This document shows, piece by piece, positions 21,470 to 32,338 of a stretch of DNA of 64,000 bases. Within the stretch, counting starts at the first letter, position 1. The number at the start of each line of letters is the position of its first letter. A program made the translations under genes and the position numbers. Source of the stretch: Acinetobacter bouvetii DSM 14964 = CIP 107468 (GTDB taxonomy: Bacteria; Pseudomonadota; Gammaproteobacteria; Pseudomonadales; Moraxellaceae); NCBI RefSeq assembly GCF_000368865.1, contig NZ_KB849727.1, positions 1-64,000 on the forward strand. Reading direction: 5' to 3'. The notes beneath the pieces were generated by a model that searched no databases, had not been told where the DNA came from, and was given only the letters and a program-made list of their open reading frames with translations.

Positions 21470-22378
21470 TTAAACATTCACGCTTTTATGCAGATTTGCG
21501 GCATGGGTTTGAATGAGCATTGCTGTTTCAGGTTTAGCTGCTGGTTTTGATTTCACGGGATGAATAATGAAATTTACCCCCAGTGCAAATAGCGTAATGC
21601 CTAAAATTTTGCGGATTAGTTTTTCAGGCAAGCGAGAGCTGATCAGGGTGCCGATGACGATTGCAGGGATTGAGCCGCACAGCAGCCAGCCAAGCAAATG
21701 GAAATCTACGTTGCCTGAAGTCATATGGCCCATGCCGGCAACAAAGGTCAGCAGTACAGCATGGACAACATCTGAGCCGATAATGCGGATCATCGGCAAA
21801 TTAGGGAACATCAATACCAAAGCCATAATGCCGAATGCGCCGGCGCCGACAGAAGAAAGCGTAACGAAGACGCCTAAAATAATGCCCATAATGACAATAT
21901 ATAGGCGTTTATTTTTTGCCTTGAAATTAACGTGTTCCAAGTCTTCTGTCATATCGTCTAAAACATCAGCTTTACGGAATTTGTTGAAAAAGCGTTCTAT
22001 ATGTCCGCGGAACATAATTGAAAGGCCGGTCAGGGTCAGCATAAAGCCAAGCACCATGGTTAATACCGCTTTATAGCTGCTGGATTGGCTTAAGTAATTG
22101 TCCAGAACCCAATGCGTGGCGAAGGAAGCCGGGATGCTGCCGATGGCAAGCCAAATAACGATTGGCCATACAATATTTAATTTTTTTGCATGTACTAAGG
22201 AACCGCAGAATTTTGAAATAGCGGCATAAAGCAGGTCAGTACCAATGGCGATATGAGGCTCAATCCTAAATAAGCTGATGAGGATAGGAGTCATTAGTGA
22301 ACCGCCGCCGACACCGGTAATGCCGACACAGAAACCGACCAAGACACCAGCCAGAATAAATTCAAAAGGACCAAACAT
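21470..22378 (-). CDS. TauE/SafE family permease
   Basis: A 302-residue integral membrane protein of the sulfite exporter TauE/SafE family with roughly eight membrane segments. The N-terminal ILAGVLVGFCVGITGVGGGSLMTPIL holds the family Gly-rich GxGGG motif, repeated in the second half as LSSVGAGAFGIMAL. The central loop (residues 133-155) is charged. Family members export organosulfonates or sulfite, but substrates are rarely proven. It is a single gene, about 100 nt upstream of the DAHP synthase gene, with its own leader. Confidence 0.85.
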   Translation of the reverse strand: MFGPFEFILAGVLVGFCVGITGVGGGSLMTPILISLFRIEPHIAIGTDLLYAAISKFCGSLVHAKKLNIVWPIVIWLAIGSIPASFATHWVLDNYLSQSSSYKAVLTMVLGFMLTLTGLSIMFRGHIERFFNKFRKADVLDDMTEDLEHVNFKAKNKRLYIVIMGIILGVFVTLSSVGAGAFGIMALVLMFPNLPMIRIIGSDVVHAVLLTFVAGMGHMTSGNVDFHLLGWLLCGSIPAIVIGTLISSRLPEKLIRKILGITLFALGVNFIIHPVKSKPAAKPETAMLIQTHAANLHKSVNV

Positions 22379-22495
22379 GGTTATATGCCAAAATCAAAAA
22401 ACGAGCATATCTTATGACTTTTAAATATAAGCTGTTGTCTTGATTAGTGATTTGCTTATTCTAAAAAATGATAAAGATTGCAGAAAGCATGCTGT

Positions 22496-23077
22496 TCATG
22501 CAGATGACCTATTAAGCGGCTTTCGCAACGATAGGCTGCCTAACCAAATCAAATTGATCAGGCAAAGCAGTCTTAAGAGATACAAAGGCATGTATACAGT
22601 TTTCTGCCATGCTGCAAAGTCCTTTGCATCGGCGGCATAAGTGATGATTTCCTGCTCAGGTAAATGTTCTGTAAATTGGATTTTACGGATAAACATATCT
22701 TGTGGCGTATTTTTATAGTTCATCAAACTGCGCTTCAAGACTATGCCTTCAAGGTGAATAATTTTGGGCTGGATATTTTTTTCACAGAGCGATTGGATCG
22801 ATTTGGCCTGATTTGCACAATGCGCAATCCATTTTTTCCGATGCTGCTGAATAATCAATAATCGTTGCTGCCGCTGCTGAATATCGATATTCTGCGGTTC
22901 GAACTGCACGGGCTGCGGAGACATCGGTATCCATGTGCTTGGAAACACAATAAAGACCAATAACTGAAAAATGCCGGATAGGATGAGGGTCAACAGGACA
23001 TGCTGCTTGGACCAATGCCACAGGTTTAGAAGCGGCCGCCTAATTTCTTGCATCATCCAAGTTTGTACAGTACGCAA
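22496..23077 (-). CDS. Hypothetical membrane protein
   Basis: A 193-residue protein with two predicted membrane segments: about residues 26-48 (VLLTLILSGIFQLLVFIVF) and 165-182 (YLLRLLCLINLIWLGS). The loop between them, around 115 residues, is Gln-rich and basic with Cys in IAHCANQ and SLCEKN. The frame starts at TTG with AAAGAGATA ahead of it; the next ATG is at residue 8. I do not recognise the family. It is divergent from lpxB. Confidence 0.6.
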   Translation of the reverse strand: MRTVQTWMMQEIRRPLLNLWHWSKQHVLLTLILSGIFQLLVFIVFPSTWIPMSPQPVQFEPQNIDIQQRQQRLLIIQQHRKKWIAHCANQAKSIQSLCEKNIQPKIIHLEGIVLKRSLMNYKNTPQDMFIRKIQFTEHLPEQEIITYAADAKDFAAWQKTVYMPLYLLRLLCLINLIWLGSLSLRKPLNRSSA

Positions 23078-23217
23078 TTGTATCTCTTTAATGCTATGAA
23101 TAATTTTTTTGCGCCTTTATAGCCTTGCTTCTGCCAGTATAGCGAGCAGCTATAAAATACAGGACTATGCTAAAATGTGCATACTTTAGAATATATTAAA
23201 CTCTTGAGGATAAAAAC

Positions 23218-24396
23218 TTGCAAAACCGGAAACTCAAAATTGGAATCGTCGTGGGGGAAGTCTCAGGAGATACTTTGGGCGCCAAACTGATTCGCCGGTT
23301 TCGTGAGCAGGGCATCGATGCTGAATTTGAGGGTATTGGCGGTCCGCAAATGATCGCTGAAGGCTTTAAAAGCTATTATCCTATGGATATCCTTTCGGTC
23401 ATGGGTATTGTTGAAGTTTTGAAGGATATCAAAAAGCTTTTTGCAGTGCGTGATGGGCTGGTTGAAATTTGGAGCAAGAATCCTGTTGATGTGTTTGTCG
23501 GCATTGATGCACCAGATTTTAATCTGCGGCTGTCTAAAAGCTTAAAACAGAAACAGCTGCCGATTAAAACCGTGCAATATGTCAGTCCATCGGTATGGGC
23601 ATGGCGGCAGGGCCGCGTGCATGGCATCAAGGCCAGTATTGATTTGGTTTTATGTTTATTTCCTTTTGAAAAAGCATTCTTCAAAAAATGGGATGTGCCG
23701 GCAGCTTTTGTTGGCCATCCTTTAGCCAGCCAGCTGCCATTAGCAAATCCAATCGCAGATGCCAAAGAAGAATTAGATCTCAATCCAGATCAGCAGCATA
23801 TTGCATTATTACCGGGCAGCCGCCGCGGCGAAATTGAGCGCTTAGGTCCGCTGGTGTTGGATGCAGCTCAGATTGTGATGCAAAAGCATCCTGAGTATGT
23901 CTTTCTGATTCCTGCCATCAATGATGCGCGAAAGCAGCAGATTCAAGCGCTCTTGGATAAGTATCCTGCTGATTTAAAAGCCAAAGTACAGCTGCTTGAA
24001 AATACGGATTCAGAATCAAAAATTGGTCGGCAGGTAATGAATGCTTCAAACATTGTGGCATTGGCTTCGGGTACGGCAACGCTGGAAGCCATGCTGCTGC
24101 ATCGCCCAATGGTGACATTTTATCAGCTGAATTGGCTGACTTATCATGTGGTGAAGTTCTTAATTAAGATTCCATATTATTCTTTGCCAAACATTATTGC
24201 CGGGAAAAAAGTCATTCAGGAGCTGATTCAAAAAGACGCAACACCGGAGAAACTGGCGGATGAAATTGAAAAATTGATGAATGTTGAAACCGCACAAATT
24301 CAAGCGATGCAGCATATCACCATGCATAAGCAGCTGCTGTCTGGGAACAGCGAAGACCCCGTGCAGGCAATTTTAAGTCTTTTGGAAAAGGCATGA
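23218..24396 (+). CDS. lpxB: Lipid-A-disaccharide synthase
   Basis: A 392-residue glycosyltransferase (family 19) joining UDP-2,3-diacylglucosamine and lipid X during lipid A synthesis at the inner membrane. Seen: IGIVVGEVSGDTLGAKL, FEGIGGPQMIAEGF, QYVSPSVWAWRQGR, LLPGSRRGEI and LASGTATLEAML, the classic LpxB landmarks in the expected order. The start is TTG at 23218 with GAGGAT upstream. It stands alone, separated from lpxA/fabZ, and is followed closely by the convergent alkR-like gene. Confidence 0.95.
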   Translation: MQNRKLKIGIVVGEVSGDTLGAKLIRRFREQGIDAEFEGIGGPQMIAEGFKSYYPMDILSVMGIVEVLKDIKKLFAVRDGLVEIWSKNPVDVFVGIDAPDFNLRLSKSLKQKQLPIKTVQYVSPSVWAWRQGRVHGIKASIDLVLCLFPFEKAFFKKWDVPAAFVGHPLASQLPLANPIADAKEELDLNPDQQHIALLPGSRRGEIERLGPLVLDAAQIVMQKHPEYVFLIPAINDARKQQIQALLDKYPADLKAKVQLLENTDSESKIGRQVMNASNIVALASGTATLEAMLLHRPMVTFYQLNWLTYHVVKFLIKIPYYSLPNIIAGKKVIQELIQKDATPEKLADEIEKLMNVETAQIQAMQHITMHKQLLSGNSEDPVQAILSLLEKA

Positions 24397-24421
24397 TCAC
24401 TTTTTCAGTTGCTGAATAAGG

Positions 24422-25360
24422 TTAAGCGTTTTGCGGATGCAGCTGCCGATATTGGCTCGGCGTCAGTTCATAGCTGCGCTTAAAGCTTTGGCTAAAGGCC
24501 GTTTCAGATGAATAGCCTACTCGATATGCGATTTGCTGAATAGACAACTGGCCAGAGCGTAAATGCTGTGAGGCTAGCCTCAGGCGGTGCTGCTGTAAAT
24601 AAGCCAGTGGCGTTTCACCGATGATTTGGGTAAACAGATTGGCGAATTTTGAACGCGACATGCAGCATTGTTCTGCTAAGCTTTCAACAGTCCAAGGCAA
24701 TTCAGGCTGCCCATGAATTACGGCCAGCGCGTTAGATAGTTCAGCGTGAGTTAGCGCATTCAGCCAGTTATGCGAATCGCTGAGCTGCGCAATATAATCA
24801 CGCACGCATTCAATAAATAAAATACTGACTAAATGATCGAGTATTTTATCCCGCCCTGGGCGGATTTGATTAACCTCCACAGCTAAGAACTGCAGGCCAA
24901 TCTGCAGCCACTCAGGCGCCGTGCTGCTCAAAATATGCTGTATATGCAAATACTTGGGCAGCGCGTTAAACAGCGGTTTCGCCATGATGCTGTCGACATG
25001 CCCGCGTATGGCAAGAATCAGGCAGTCTTCGCGCTGCGGATATTGATCTGACTCTAAATTGATCGTTTTTTGATGCTTTTCATCAAACAGTGGACGGATC
25101 TCTAGCGCATCTTGAAAAACGGAATCGGTTGATGCGGTGCAAAGGTGATTTTGTCCAGACGGAATCAAAATCAAGTCACCTGCTTCAAGCTGAATTTTTT
25201 CACCTTCAACATGCAGCAGGCATTGGCCTTGCATCATGATATAGGCAATCATTGCGCCGTGTTCATGGTATTGAAAAGCCCAGTTATTCTTGGCTTTCAA
25301 ATAAATATATTCAGATTTGTTCAGATGAATATCATCAAAAATTTTACTTAAAGCATCCAT
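24422..25360 (-). CDS. alkR: AraC-family regulator, AlkR-like
   Basis: A 312-residue regulator with an N-terminal cupin-type ligand domain (HGAMIAYIMMQGQCLL, GDLILIPSGQNHLC) and a C-terminal AraC double helix-turn-helix (LAEQCCMSRSKFANLFTQ, IQQIAYRVGYSSETAFSQSF). It is transcribed divergently from the alkane hydroxylase gene, the arrangement of AlkR-AlkM in Acinetobacter, where AlkR activates alkM in response to alkanes. That role is inferred from position and family. The intergenic region has a 21-nt palindrome that may be involved. Confidence 0.82.
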   Translation of the reverse strand: MDALSKIFDDIHLNKSEYIYLKAKNNWAFQYHEHGAMIAYIMMQGQCLLHVEGEKIQLEAGDLILIPSGQNHLCTASTDSVFQDALEIRPLFDEKHQKTINLESDQYPQREDCLILAIRGHVDSIMAKPLFNALPKYLHIQHILSSTAPEWLQIGLQFLAVEVNQIRPGRDKILDHLVSILFIECVRDYIAQLSDSHNWLNALTHAELSNALAVIHGQPELPWTVESLAEQCCMSRSKFANLFTQIIGETPLAYLQQHRLRLASQHLRSGQLSIQQIAYRVGYSSETAFSQSFKRSYELTPSQYRQLHPQNA

Positions 25361-25448
25361 GTTTTATCATTCTATCTTCATTGCATATTGGCTGGTTAAA
25401 TATCCCAACACAGTCAATACCGTATTGAGAGGACAGTTTTTATCAATA

Positions 25449-25469
25449 TATGCCAAAGACTTTGGCATA
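25449..25469. promoter_or_regulatory. Perfect 10-bp inverted repeat in the alkR-alkM intergenic region
   Basis: TATGCCAAAG and CTTTGGCATA are exact reverse complements around a central A, and seven T follow. It lies 85 nt before the alkM start and 89 nt before alkR. It may be a regulator operator or a hairpin attenuator in the alkM leader; the sequence cannot tell these apart. Confidence 0.5.
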
Positions 25470-25553
25470 GTTTTTTTGGACGCTTGCAACTGTTATTGCG
25501 CCTGTATTTCTTGAAATATAAACATAGAAGAGAGAAAGAAGGAAGTCTTGCAA

Positions 25554-26747
25554 ATGAATGCTCCAGCAAAATTAAACCAAGAGCAAATGCAGCAGTTCAA
25601 TGGCGCGTCCATTGACAAGAAACGTTACGGCTGGTTATTAAGTCCAGGATTACCGGTAATTGGTATGGGTATTTTAGCGGGCTATCACTTTGGCCCGAAA
25701 ATGACCAAAAAAGTTTTTGCCATGGGGGGGCCGCTGTTATTGCATGTGATTATTCCTGCGATTGATGCGCTTGTTGGTTCTGATGACAATAACCCGACAG
25801 ATGAAGATATTAAAGTGCTGGTGCAAGACCCCTACTATGACCGCATTGTCAAAGTATTTATTCCTTTGCAGATGGCCGCGAATATTTTTGCCGGCTATGT
25901 GGTGACGCGCAAAGATGTGTCGTTCTTAGACCAGATTTTGCTGGGCGTATCCATGGGAGCAATCAACGGCATTGGTGTCAATACAGCGCATGAGCTGTGC
26001 CACCGTCCAAATAAAAAGGATCATTATTGGTCGCATGCGACACTCGCGCCGCTGGCATACAACCACTTCCGTATTGAACATCCGTATGGGCATCATAAGC
26101 GCGCTGCAACGCCTGAAGATCCTGCATCATCTAAAATGGGAGAGACTTTTTATGAGTTTTGGCCAAGAACGGTATTTGGCGGTGTAAAATCTGCAGTTCA
26201 GATTGAAAAGCAGCGCTTAAAACGTAAGGGCTTGTCTTTCTGGAGCAAGGAAAATGAGCTGTTTCATGGCTGGGCAATGAGTGCTGGATTTCATGGGGCA
26301 ATGCTGTCTTTATTTGGCAAAAAAGTGACGCCGTATTTGGTGACACAAGCGCTCTACGGCATCAGCCTTTTTGAAATTATTAATTATATTGAACATTATG
26401 GCTTAAAGCGTGAGGAAAAGGCGGATGGCAGCTACGCGCGCACCATGCCTGAGCATAGCTGGAACAATAACAATGTGGTGACGAATTTGTTCCTGTATCA
26501 GCTGCAGCGGCATTCAGATCATCATGCGTATCCGACACGGCCATTCCAAGCGCTGCGACACTTTGATGAAGCGCCTGAGCTGCCTAGCGGCTATGCGACG
26601 ATGCTGCTGCCTGCACTGATTCCATCGCTGTGGTTCAAGATGATGGATAAGCGTGTATATGACCATTATGAAGGTGATTTGACTAAGGCCAATATTCATC
26701 CCAAACGCCGCGCCAGCATCTTTAAGAAGTTTGGGTTGAGTACCTAA
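25554..26747 (+). CDS. alkM: Alkane 1-monooxygenase (AlkM/AlkB type)
   Basis: A membrane-bound non-haem di-iron alkane hydroxylase of 397 residues, oxidising medium- to long-chain n-alkanes to 1-alkanols with rubredoxin. The histidine clusters are NTAHELCHRPNKKDH (first, with Cys and Arg in positions often Gly and Lys), EHPYGHHKRAATPEDPASSK (second) and LQRHSDHHAYPTRP (third), plus NYIEHYGLKR. Hydrophobic segments lie near residues 27-45, 60-75, 105-120 and 125-140. The ATG at 25554 has GAAGGAAG 9 nt upstream, better than a TTG six bases earlier. It is divergent from the alkR-like gene. Rubredoxin genes are not nearby. Confidence 0.9.
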   Translation: MNAPAKLNQEQMQQFNGASIDKKRYGWLLSPGLPVIGMGILAGYHFGPKMTKKVFAMGGPLLLHVIIPAIDALVGSDDNNPTDEDIKVLVQDPYYDRIVKVFIPLQMAANIFAGYVVTRKDVSFLDQILLGVSMGAINGIGVNTAHELCHRPNKKDHYWSHATLAPLAYNHFRIEHPYGHHKRAATPEDPASSKMGETFYEFWPRTVFGGVKSAVQIEKQRLKRKGLSFWSKENELFHGWAMSAGFHGAMLSLFGKKVTPYLVTQALYGISLFEIINYIEHYGLKREEKADGSYARTMPEHSWNNNNVVTNLFLYQLQRHSDHHAYPTRPFQALRHFDEAPELPSGYATMLLPALIPSLWFKMMDKRVYDHYEGDLTKANIHPKRRASIFKKFGLST

Positions 26748-26767
26748 AAGCGATTCAAGGTAAAATC

Positions 26768-26797
26768 AAGCCCAAACAGACTGTTTGGGCTTTTGAT
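26768..26797 (+). terminator. terminator after alkM
   Basis: AAGCCCAAACAGACTGTTTGGGCTTTT is a symmetric GC-rich hairpin followed by a T run, 21 nt after alkM. Confidence 0.88.
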
Positions 26798-26886
26798 AAA
26801 TAAATGTGAAATTTTCTAGATGGGGGGTTAAATTTTTTAATAAAAATATAATCATCAGATTGATATGATAATAAATAAAAGGGCAG

Positions 26887-27600
26887 TTGGTGATGATATT
26901 GCAGAATTTAGAATATGACTTTCCTGCAGGAACTCGTGTAGTAACTAAACACGGTTTAGTTCCGATACAGAATATTAAGATAGGGGATTTGGTCTTATCA
27001 CAATTGGATTCTGGGCAAGGGGAGCCGTATTATCAGCCTGTAGATCACATTGTATATACAGAACATAAAGAAATTTGGGAATCATACTATTTTGAAATTA
27101 AAGCTGGTACAGATTTAGCAACGCTTCATAAAGGAAAACTGCTGAAACTTTCTCATAAAGGAAAGCTTAAAGGTATTTCTGCTTCTGCCAGCGCGCTGTT
27201 TCTGGTAAGGACTTGGGCTGGACGCGTCTTGATGAGCTGAAAAATGGTCAAATCATACAAACCATGAGCCCTGAAATTGAGGCAATAGTTTTTATGTCTA
27301 ATCCCTTGCGTGAAACCACACTGCCAAATAGTGCAGACAGCTATCATGTGCGAAATCTATTTGATGCTGATCGAAAAGGTTTTGATATTCCAGACGATGA
27401 TTATTTTGATCTATTTGGATATGACGATAATGGGTTATGTGCAATTTTAGATGAAAACTCATTTAGTGCTTTAAAGGCAAAGGGGACAGGAAGTTCATAT
27501 TTTAAGCACGACATTTAAAAGAACAATCTACAATTTAAAAGTTGCAGAACTAGCTAATTTTTATATTGCTTCTAATGGATTATTGGTTAAGGTCATTTAG
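26887..27600 (+). pseudogene. Hint-domain protein gene with two frameshifts
   Basis: Three reading frames in succession read as one Hint (hedgehog/intein-type) protein. Frame one (26887-about 27207) gives FPAGTRVVTKHGLVPIQNIK and IGDLVLSQ, the N-terminal block A of Hint domains. Frame two (from about 27208) gives GWTRLDELKNGQIIQTM, the Hint middle block, reached if one A is restored in GTAAGG. Frame three returns near 27500 and gives TIYNLKVAELANFYI and NGLLVKV before the TAG at 27598-27600, matching the C-terminal block. The shifts cancel. The usual N-terminal Cys of Hint domains is Asp in YDFPAGT. No toxin or adhesin domain is attached, and a GTG/ATG start is preceded by AT-rich sequence. 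Confidence 0.6.
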
Positions 27601-27924
27601 GTTCTGTTTGGTTTTTATTCATCAATTATTGACTTGGCATGAATAGTGTATAAATTGGTTTAAAAACAATCAATTGTAATGTTGGTCTATATTTATCAAT
27701 AATTTATGTTGGGAAAAAGTCCACAAAATCTGTGGAAAACTCTTGGGATAAAACCCAATAAGATTATTATTGAGTACAAACTCTAATAAATAACTGGAGA
27801 ATCAACATATTAGTCTAGTGAGGATTACGATAAAAATTCTATATATGAAATAGCCTAAGCAAACTAAACAATTCTTTTTAAAAAGCTTATAATTTCGCAA
27901 TCACATGCTAAATATCAGTCAAAG
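27601..27924. other. Gene-free stretch
   Basis: About 325 nt, very AT-rich. I see no gene, RNA or clear hairpin. A short G-rich segment (TTGGGAAAAAGTCC and following) has no recognisable structure. It probably contains the promoter of the ybaK-like gene. Confidence 0.5.
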
Positions 27925-28392
27925 ATGACACCTGCTTGCAAACTTTTAAAATCACAAAAAATCGAATTTTCTATTCATGAATACGAACATGACCCAGATG
28001 CTAAAAGTTTTGGTCTAGAAGCTGCAGAAAAACTCGGGCTGCAGGTCGCAGAAGTCTTTAAAACATTGATGGTGACAGACGAAAAAAACTATTTTATTGC
28101 GGTGTTGCCAGTCAATCATCAGCTGAGTTTGAAAAAAGCAGCAACAGCATTTGGCTGTAAAAAACTGAAAATGGCAGACCCGAAAGATGCCGAACGTTTA
28201 ACAGGCTATCTGATTGGCGGAATCAGCCCAGTCGGGCAGAAAAAGCGCTTAAAAACTGTGATTGATGTATCTGCAGAAAGCCTAGCTAAAATTTATGTCA
28301 GCGGCGGCAAGCGCGGGCTGGATATTGGGCTTAAACCGCAAGACTTGGCTAAGGTATTGGGTGCAAATTTCTCAGATATTATTGATGAATAA
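27925..28392 (+). CDS. ybaK: Cys-tRNA(Pro)/Cys-tRNA(Cys) deacylase
   Basis: A 155-residue YbaK-type editing protein, hydrolysing mischarged Cys-tRNA(Pro) and clearing it from the cytoplasm. Diagnostic stretches: [62 protein letters not shown] and a final [11 protein letters not shown]. These match YbaK rather than ProX or the ProRS INS domain alone. The start is an ATG at 27925. It stands alone. Confidence 0.93.
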   Translation: MTPACKLLKSQKIEFSIHEYEHDPDAKSFGLEAAEKLGLQVAEVFKTLMVTDEKNYFIAVLPVNHQLSLKKAATAFGCKKLKMADPKDAERLTGYLIGGISPVGQKKRLKTVIDVSAESLAKIYVSGGKRGLDIGLKPQDLAKVLGANFSDIIDE

Positions 28393-28687
28393 TCATATTA
28401 TTTTAATTTCTAAAATTGAGCATCATAGAATGTGTTACTCACATTATTGCTCATAAATGAAAATCCTTAAAACCAATAAAGCCGCATTAGGCGATTTTAT
28501 TGGTTAATGCTGCATCACACATTTATATGCACTAAGAATTGGCCGCCGATGGCGCTCTCGAGCTTCAGGTCATTCACTATCCTTTACAGAAAATGGCAAT
28601 TCTTCATATTCCTTGCGGTACGTACTCATCCACTCACTGATGAGTATAAACAGCCATCCTGTCATCCCTAAGTTTCAGCACATGCCA
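28393..28687. other. Mostly gene-free stretch with a 31-codon frame
   Basis: About 295 nt between the ybaK-like gene and the terminator of oleate hydratase. On the minus strand, 28570-28665 is an open frame of 31 codons (MTGWLFILISEWM, then STYRKEYEELPF) with a hydrophobic start; it has no clear ribosome site and may be a fragment of a larger lost gene. Nothing else is recognisable. Confidence 0.35.
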
Positions 28688-28718
28688 AAAAATAAGAGCG
28701 CTTATGGGCGCTCTTATA
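28688..28718 (-). terminator. terminator after oleate hydratase
   Basis: On the minus strand, AAGAGCGCCCATAAGCGCTC forms a hairpin followed by TTATTTTTTGG. It is 25 nt beyond the oleate hydratase stop codon. Confidence 0.8.
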
Positions 28719-28743
28719 CTGGATATTCTATATTTGGGTGATA

Positions 28744-30363
28744 TCAGTGAAAGACGGTTTCCAGCGCCTTCAAGCCGACTTTCGGATCGAGCAGGCCATT
28801 GTAAATCTCTGGAATGTCGCGCTCTACACCAAAGAATTCATAAATCGCCAGCATGGCGCCGCGCACTGAATATTCAACAGTAAACACCACATCATCTTCA
28901 ATTTCTACGAACTGACCCAAGAAGGCAAAGTTTTGAGAACCCTGCGGAATGACTAATGGACGGTCACCTGGTTTGCGGCATGCGAACAATGCGGATGCAT
29001 ACGGCATCATTGCTGTCGTCACATCGGTTGTCCGCAGCACATGTTCTAAAATGTCATCAAAACCCAGCTGCTTAACCAGTTCGGTTAAAATCTCTTTGCC
29101 TGTCGCTTCACTCATGGGCTTTTTGATGTAGTCGCCGTTATGGTCAATTTGGAAACCGTAACCCCATAGCGTGTATGTGCCTTCCGGCAAGTCGGCAAAG
29201 TGCGGCTGTGCAGGAACAACAATTGATAAATGCCAGCCAGACTCAAACCAAGTCATCAGCGCGCCTGTACCAGGCTCATTGCCGGTGTAGTCAATAATGC
29301 GTTTTAATAGCACATCGTCTTTCATGGTAAGCGTGAACGACTCCCATTTATGCTCATCGATGTTGCCGAAGAACGTCATCGGGCGTCCAAAATCAGGGGC
29401 TTTTTTGGCTAAAGTTTCCCACAGTGTCCAGCCATGATCCAAACGGTCACGGATTAAAGGCGGCACATCATCATTGCCGCCATAGCGCGAATCGGCAGTA
29501 ATTGAGCCTAATGTGAAAATGGCTAAGTCATGCGGTTTCAGCTCGATCTGCTCTGTGCCCTCGGGCAGCTTGACATATAATCGTGTCGCGCGGCGCTCCT
29601 GAGTTTGTTCATCTGTGACAAAGTCAGCATCGGTCACGTAATTGCCAAAGCGCACATCAACACCTTGCGCCGTCAGCCAGCGCTGCAGAGGTAGAATCAT
29701 GGAATCATACTGATTATATTTGGTGCGCTTTACGCCGGCGAGGGTATGAATGCGTGGCAGTTCCTGAATGAAGCGCAGAAAGTAGCGGCGCAGTTCAGCA
29801 GCGCTATGCCATTTTTGAAAGGCGAAGGTGGTGCGCCACATGCGCCAGAAGTTGGTGTCAAAAAAGGCCTCATCAAAAAATTCGTCAATACGCCGGCTGC
29901 CAATTTTTTCCTCTTTAGAGGCTAATAGGCGCAGCATTTGCGCGCGGTGCATTGTGTTTAGGCCTAATTTGGCAGCGTCAGCAATAATATGGTTGGAATC
30001 AATCAGGCGCGCTTGGGCGTGGGTTTTCACCTGTTCGTTAAATTCACGGCATTCTTCGCGTACGGAAATTTCGGGGTTTTCTAAGGAAGGAATGCTGGTA
30101 AACAAGTCCCAAAGGCATAAATAGGTTTCATCGGTTAACATGCGCCCGCCGCGTGTTACCCATGCCTGCGCAGCATGCGGGGTATGGCCGCCGTCCATTG
30201 ATCCGCCGGAGATATCAAGCTCTTCCAGAATATGAATGTTTTTTGCTGGAACTTTGGCATCACGGATAGCAAAAGCCGCTGCAGCCATACCGGCAATACC
30301 GCCGCCAATAATCCAAAGATGTGACTGCTGGGGATCTAAAGAACTGCGTTTGTTATTTTGCAT
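28744..30363 (-). CDS. ohyA: Oleate hydratase (MCRA family)
   Basis: A 539-residue FAD-binding protein of the oleate hydratase/myosin-cross-reactive-antigen family, adding water to cis-9 double bonds of unsaturated fatty acids to give 10-hydroxy fatty acids. Seen: WIIGGGIAGMAAAAFAI (nucleotide fold), ISGGSMDGGHTPHAAQAWV (FAD/active-site loop), DSRYGGNDDVPPLIRD, ALMTWFESGWHLSIVV and a C-terminal SQNFAFLGQFVEIEDDVVF. Length is usual for the bacterial family. It follows an upstream segment with an insertion-sequence-like end and is probably a single transcript. It may detoxify or channel free fatty acids, in line with neighbouring alkane oxidation. Confidence 0.9.
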   Translation of the reverse strand: MQNNKRSSLDPQQSHLWIIGGGIAGMAAAAFAIRDAKVPAKNIHILEELDISGGSMDGGHTPHAAQAWVTRGGRMLTDETYLCLWDLFTSIPSLENPEISVREECREFNEQVKTHAQARLIDSNHIIADAAKLGLNTMHRAQMLRLLASKEEKIGSRRIDEFFDEAFFDTNFWRMWRTTFAFQKWHSAAELRRYFLRFIQELPRIHTLAGVKRTKYNQYDSMILPLQRWLTAQGVDVRFGNYVTDADFVTDEQTQERRATRLYVKLPEGTEQIELKPHDLAIFTLGSITADSRYGGNDDVPPLIRDRLDHGWTLWETLAKKAPDFGRPMTFFGNIDEHKWESFTLTMKDDVLLKRIIDYTGNEPGTGALMTWFESGWHLSIVVPAQPHFADLPEGTYTLWGYGFQIDHNGDYIKKPMSEATGKEILTELVKQLGFDDILEHVLRTTDVTTAMMPYASALFACRKPGDRPLVIPQGSQNFAFLGQFVEIEDDVVFTVEYSVRGAMLAIYEFFGVERDIPEIYNGLLDPKVGLKALETVFH

Positions 30364-30583
30364 TGTTTGCCCTCGTTTGATAAAAATTATATGCGGAAGA
30401 TTTTTAAAACCTTAATTTTAGTATGTCTTTTTATATATGAAAAATGCATGAAATTTAAAGCATTTTAATGATAATTTTTGTAATGATGAAGCCATTCTGA
30501 TCTGAGGTCAGCGGGGAGCAATCCTCGAAAATCCAGTTATGCACCTTACAATGGAGCCGATATCTTGAGCTGTGCGGCTTGAT

Positions 30584-30634
30584 AAAAAAATGCACCCTTC
30601 AAATCAGACCGTGTGTCCAATTCTTGGGGTGCAG
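30584..30634 (-). mobile_element. Possible IS3/IS150-type terminal remnant
   Basis: Read on the minus strand, TGCACCCCAAGAATTGGACA starts a segment that ends in GGGTGCATTTTTTT. The order TGCACCC, ATTGGACAC, GGGTGCAT resembles the end of IS150-group (IS3 family) elements, where it forms the left inverted repeat and leader. No transposase frame is present. It could also act simply as a rho-independent terminator. The rest of 30364-30680 holds no gene I can see. Family attribution is from memory. Confidence 0.35.
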
Positions 30635-30680
30635 ATGAGATTAGGAGGTTTATAGATAAAGTACTGTATTCAACAAGACT

Positions 30681-32306
<1,626 letters not shown>

Positions 32307-32338
32307 TTAAAGCGGATGTTTTATTCAGATCGGCTGAT

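Noticed and set aside
21567..22076. 169-codon plus-strand frame
   Set aside because: It lies antisense to the TauE/SafE permease gene and has only the composition expected of a complement of hydrophobic codons.
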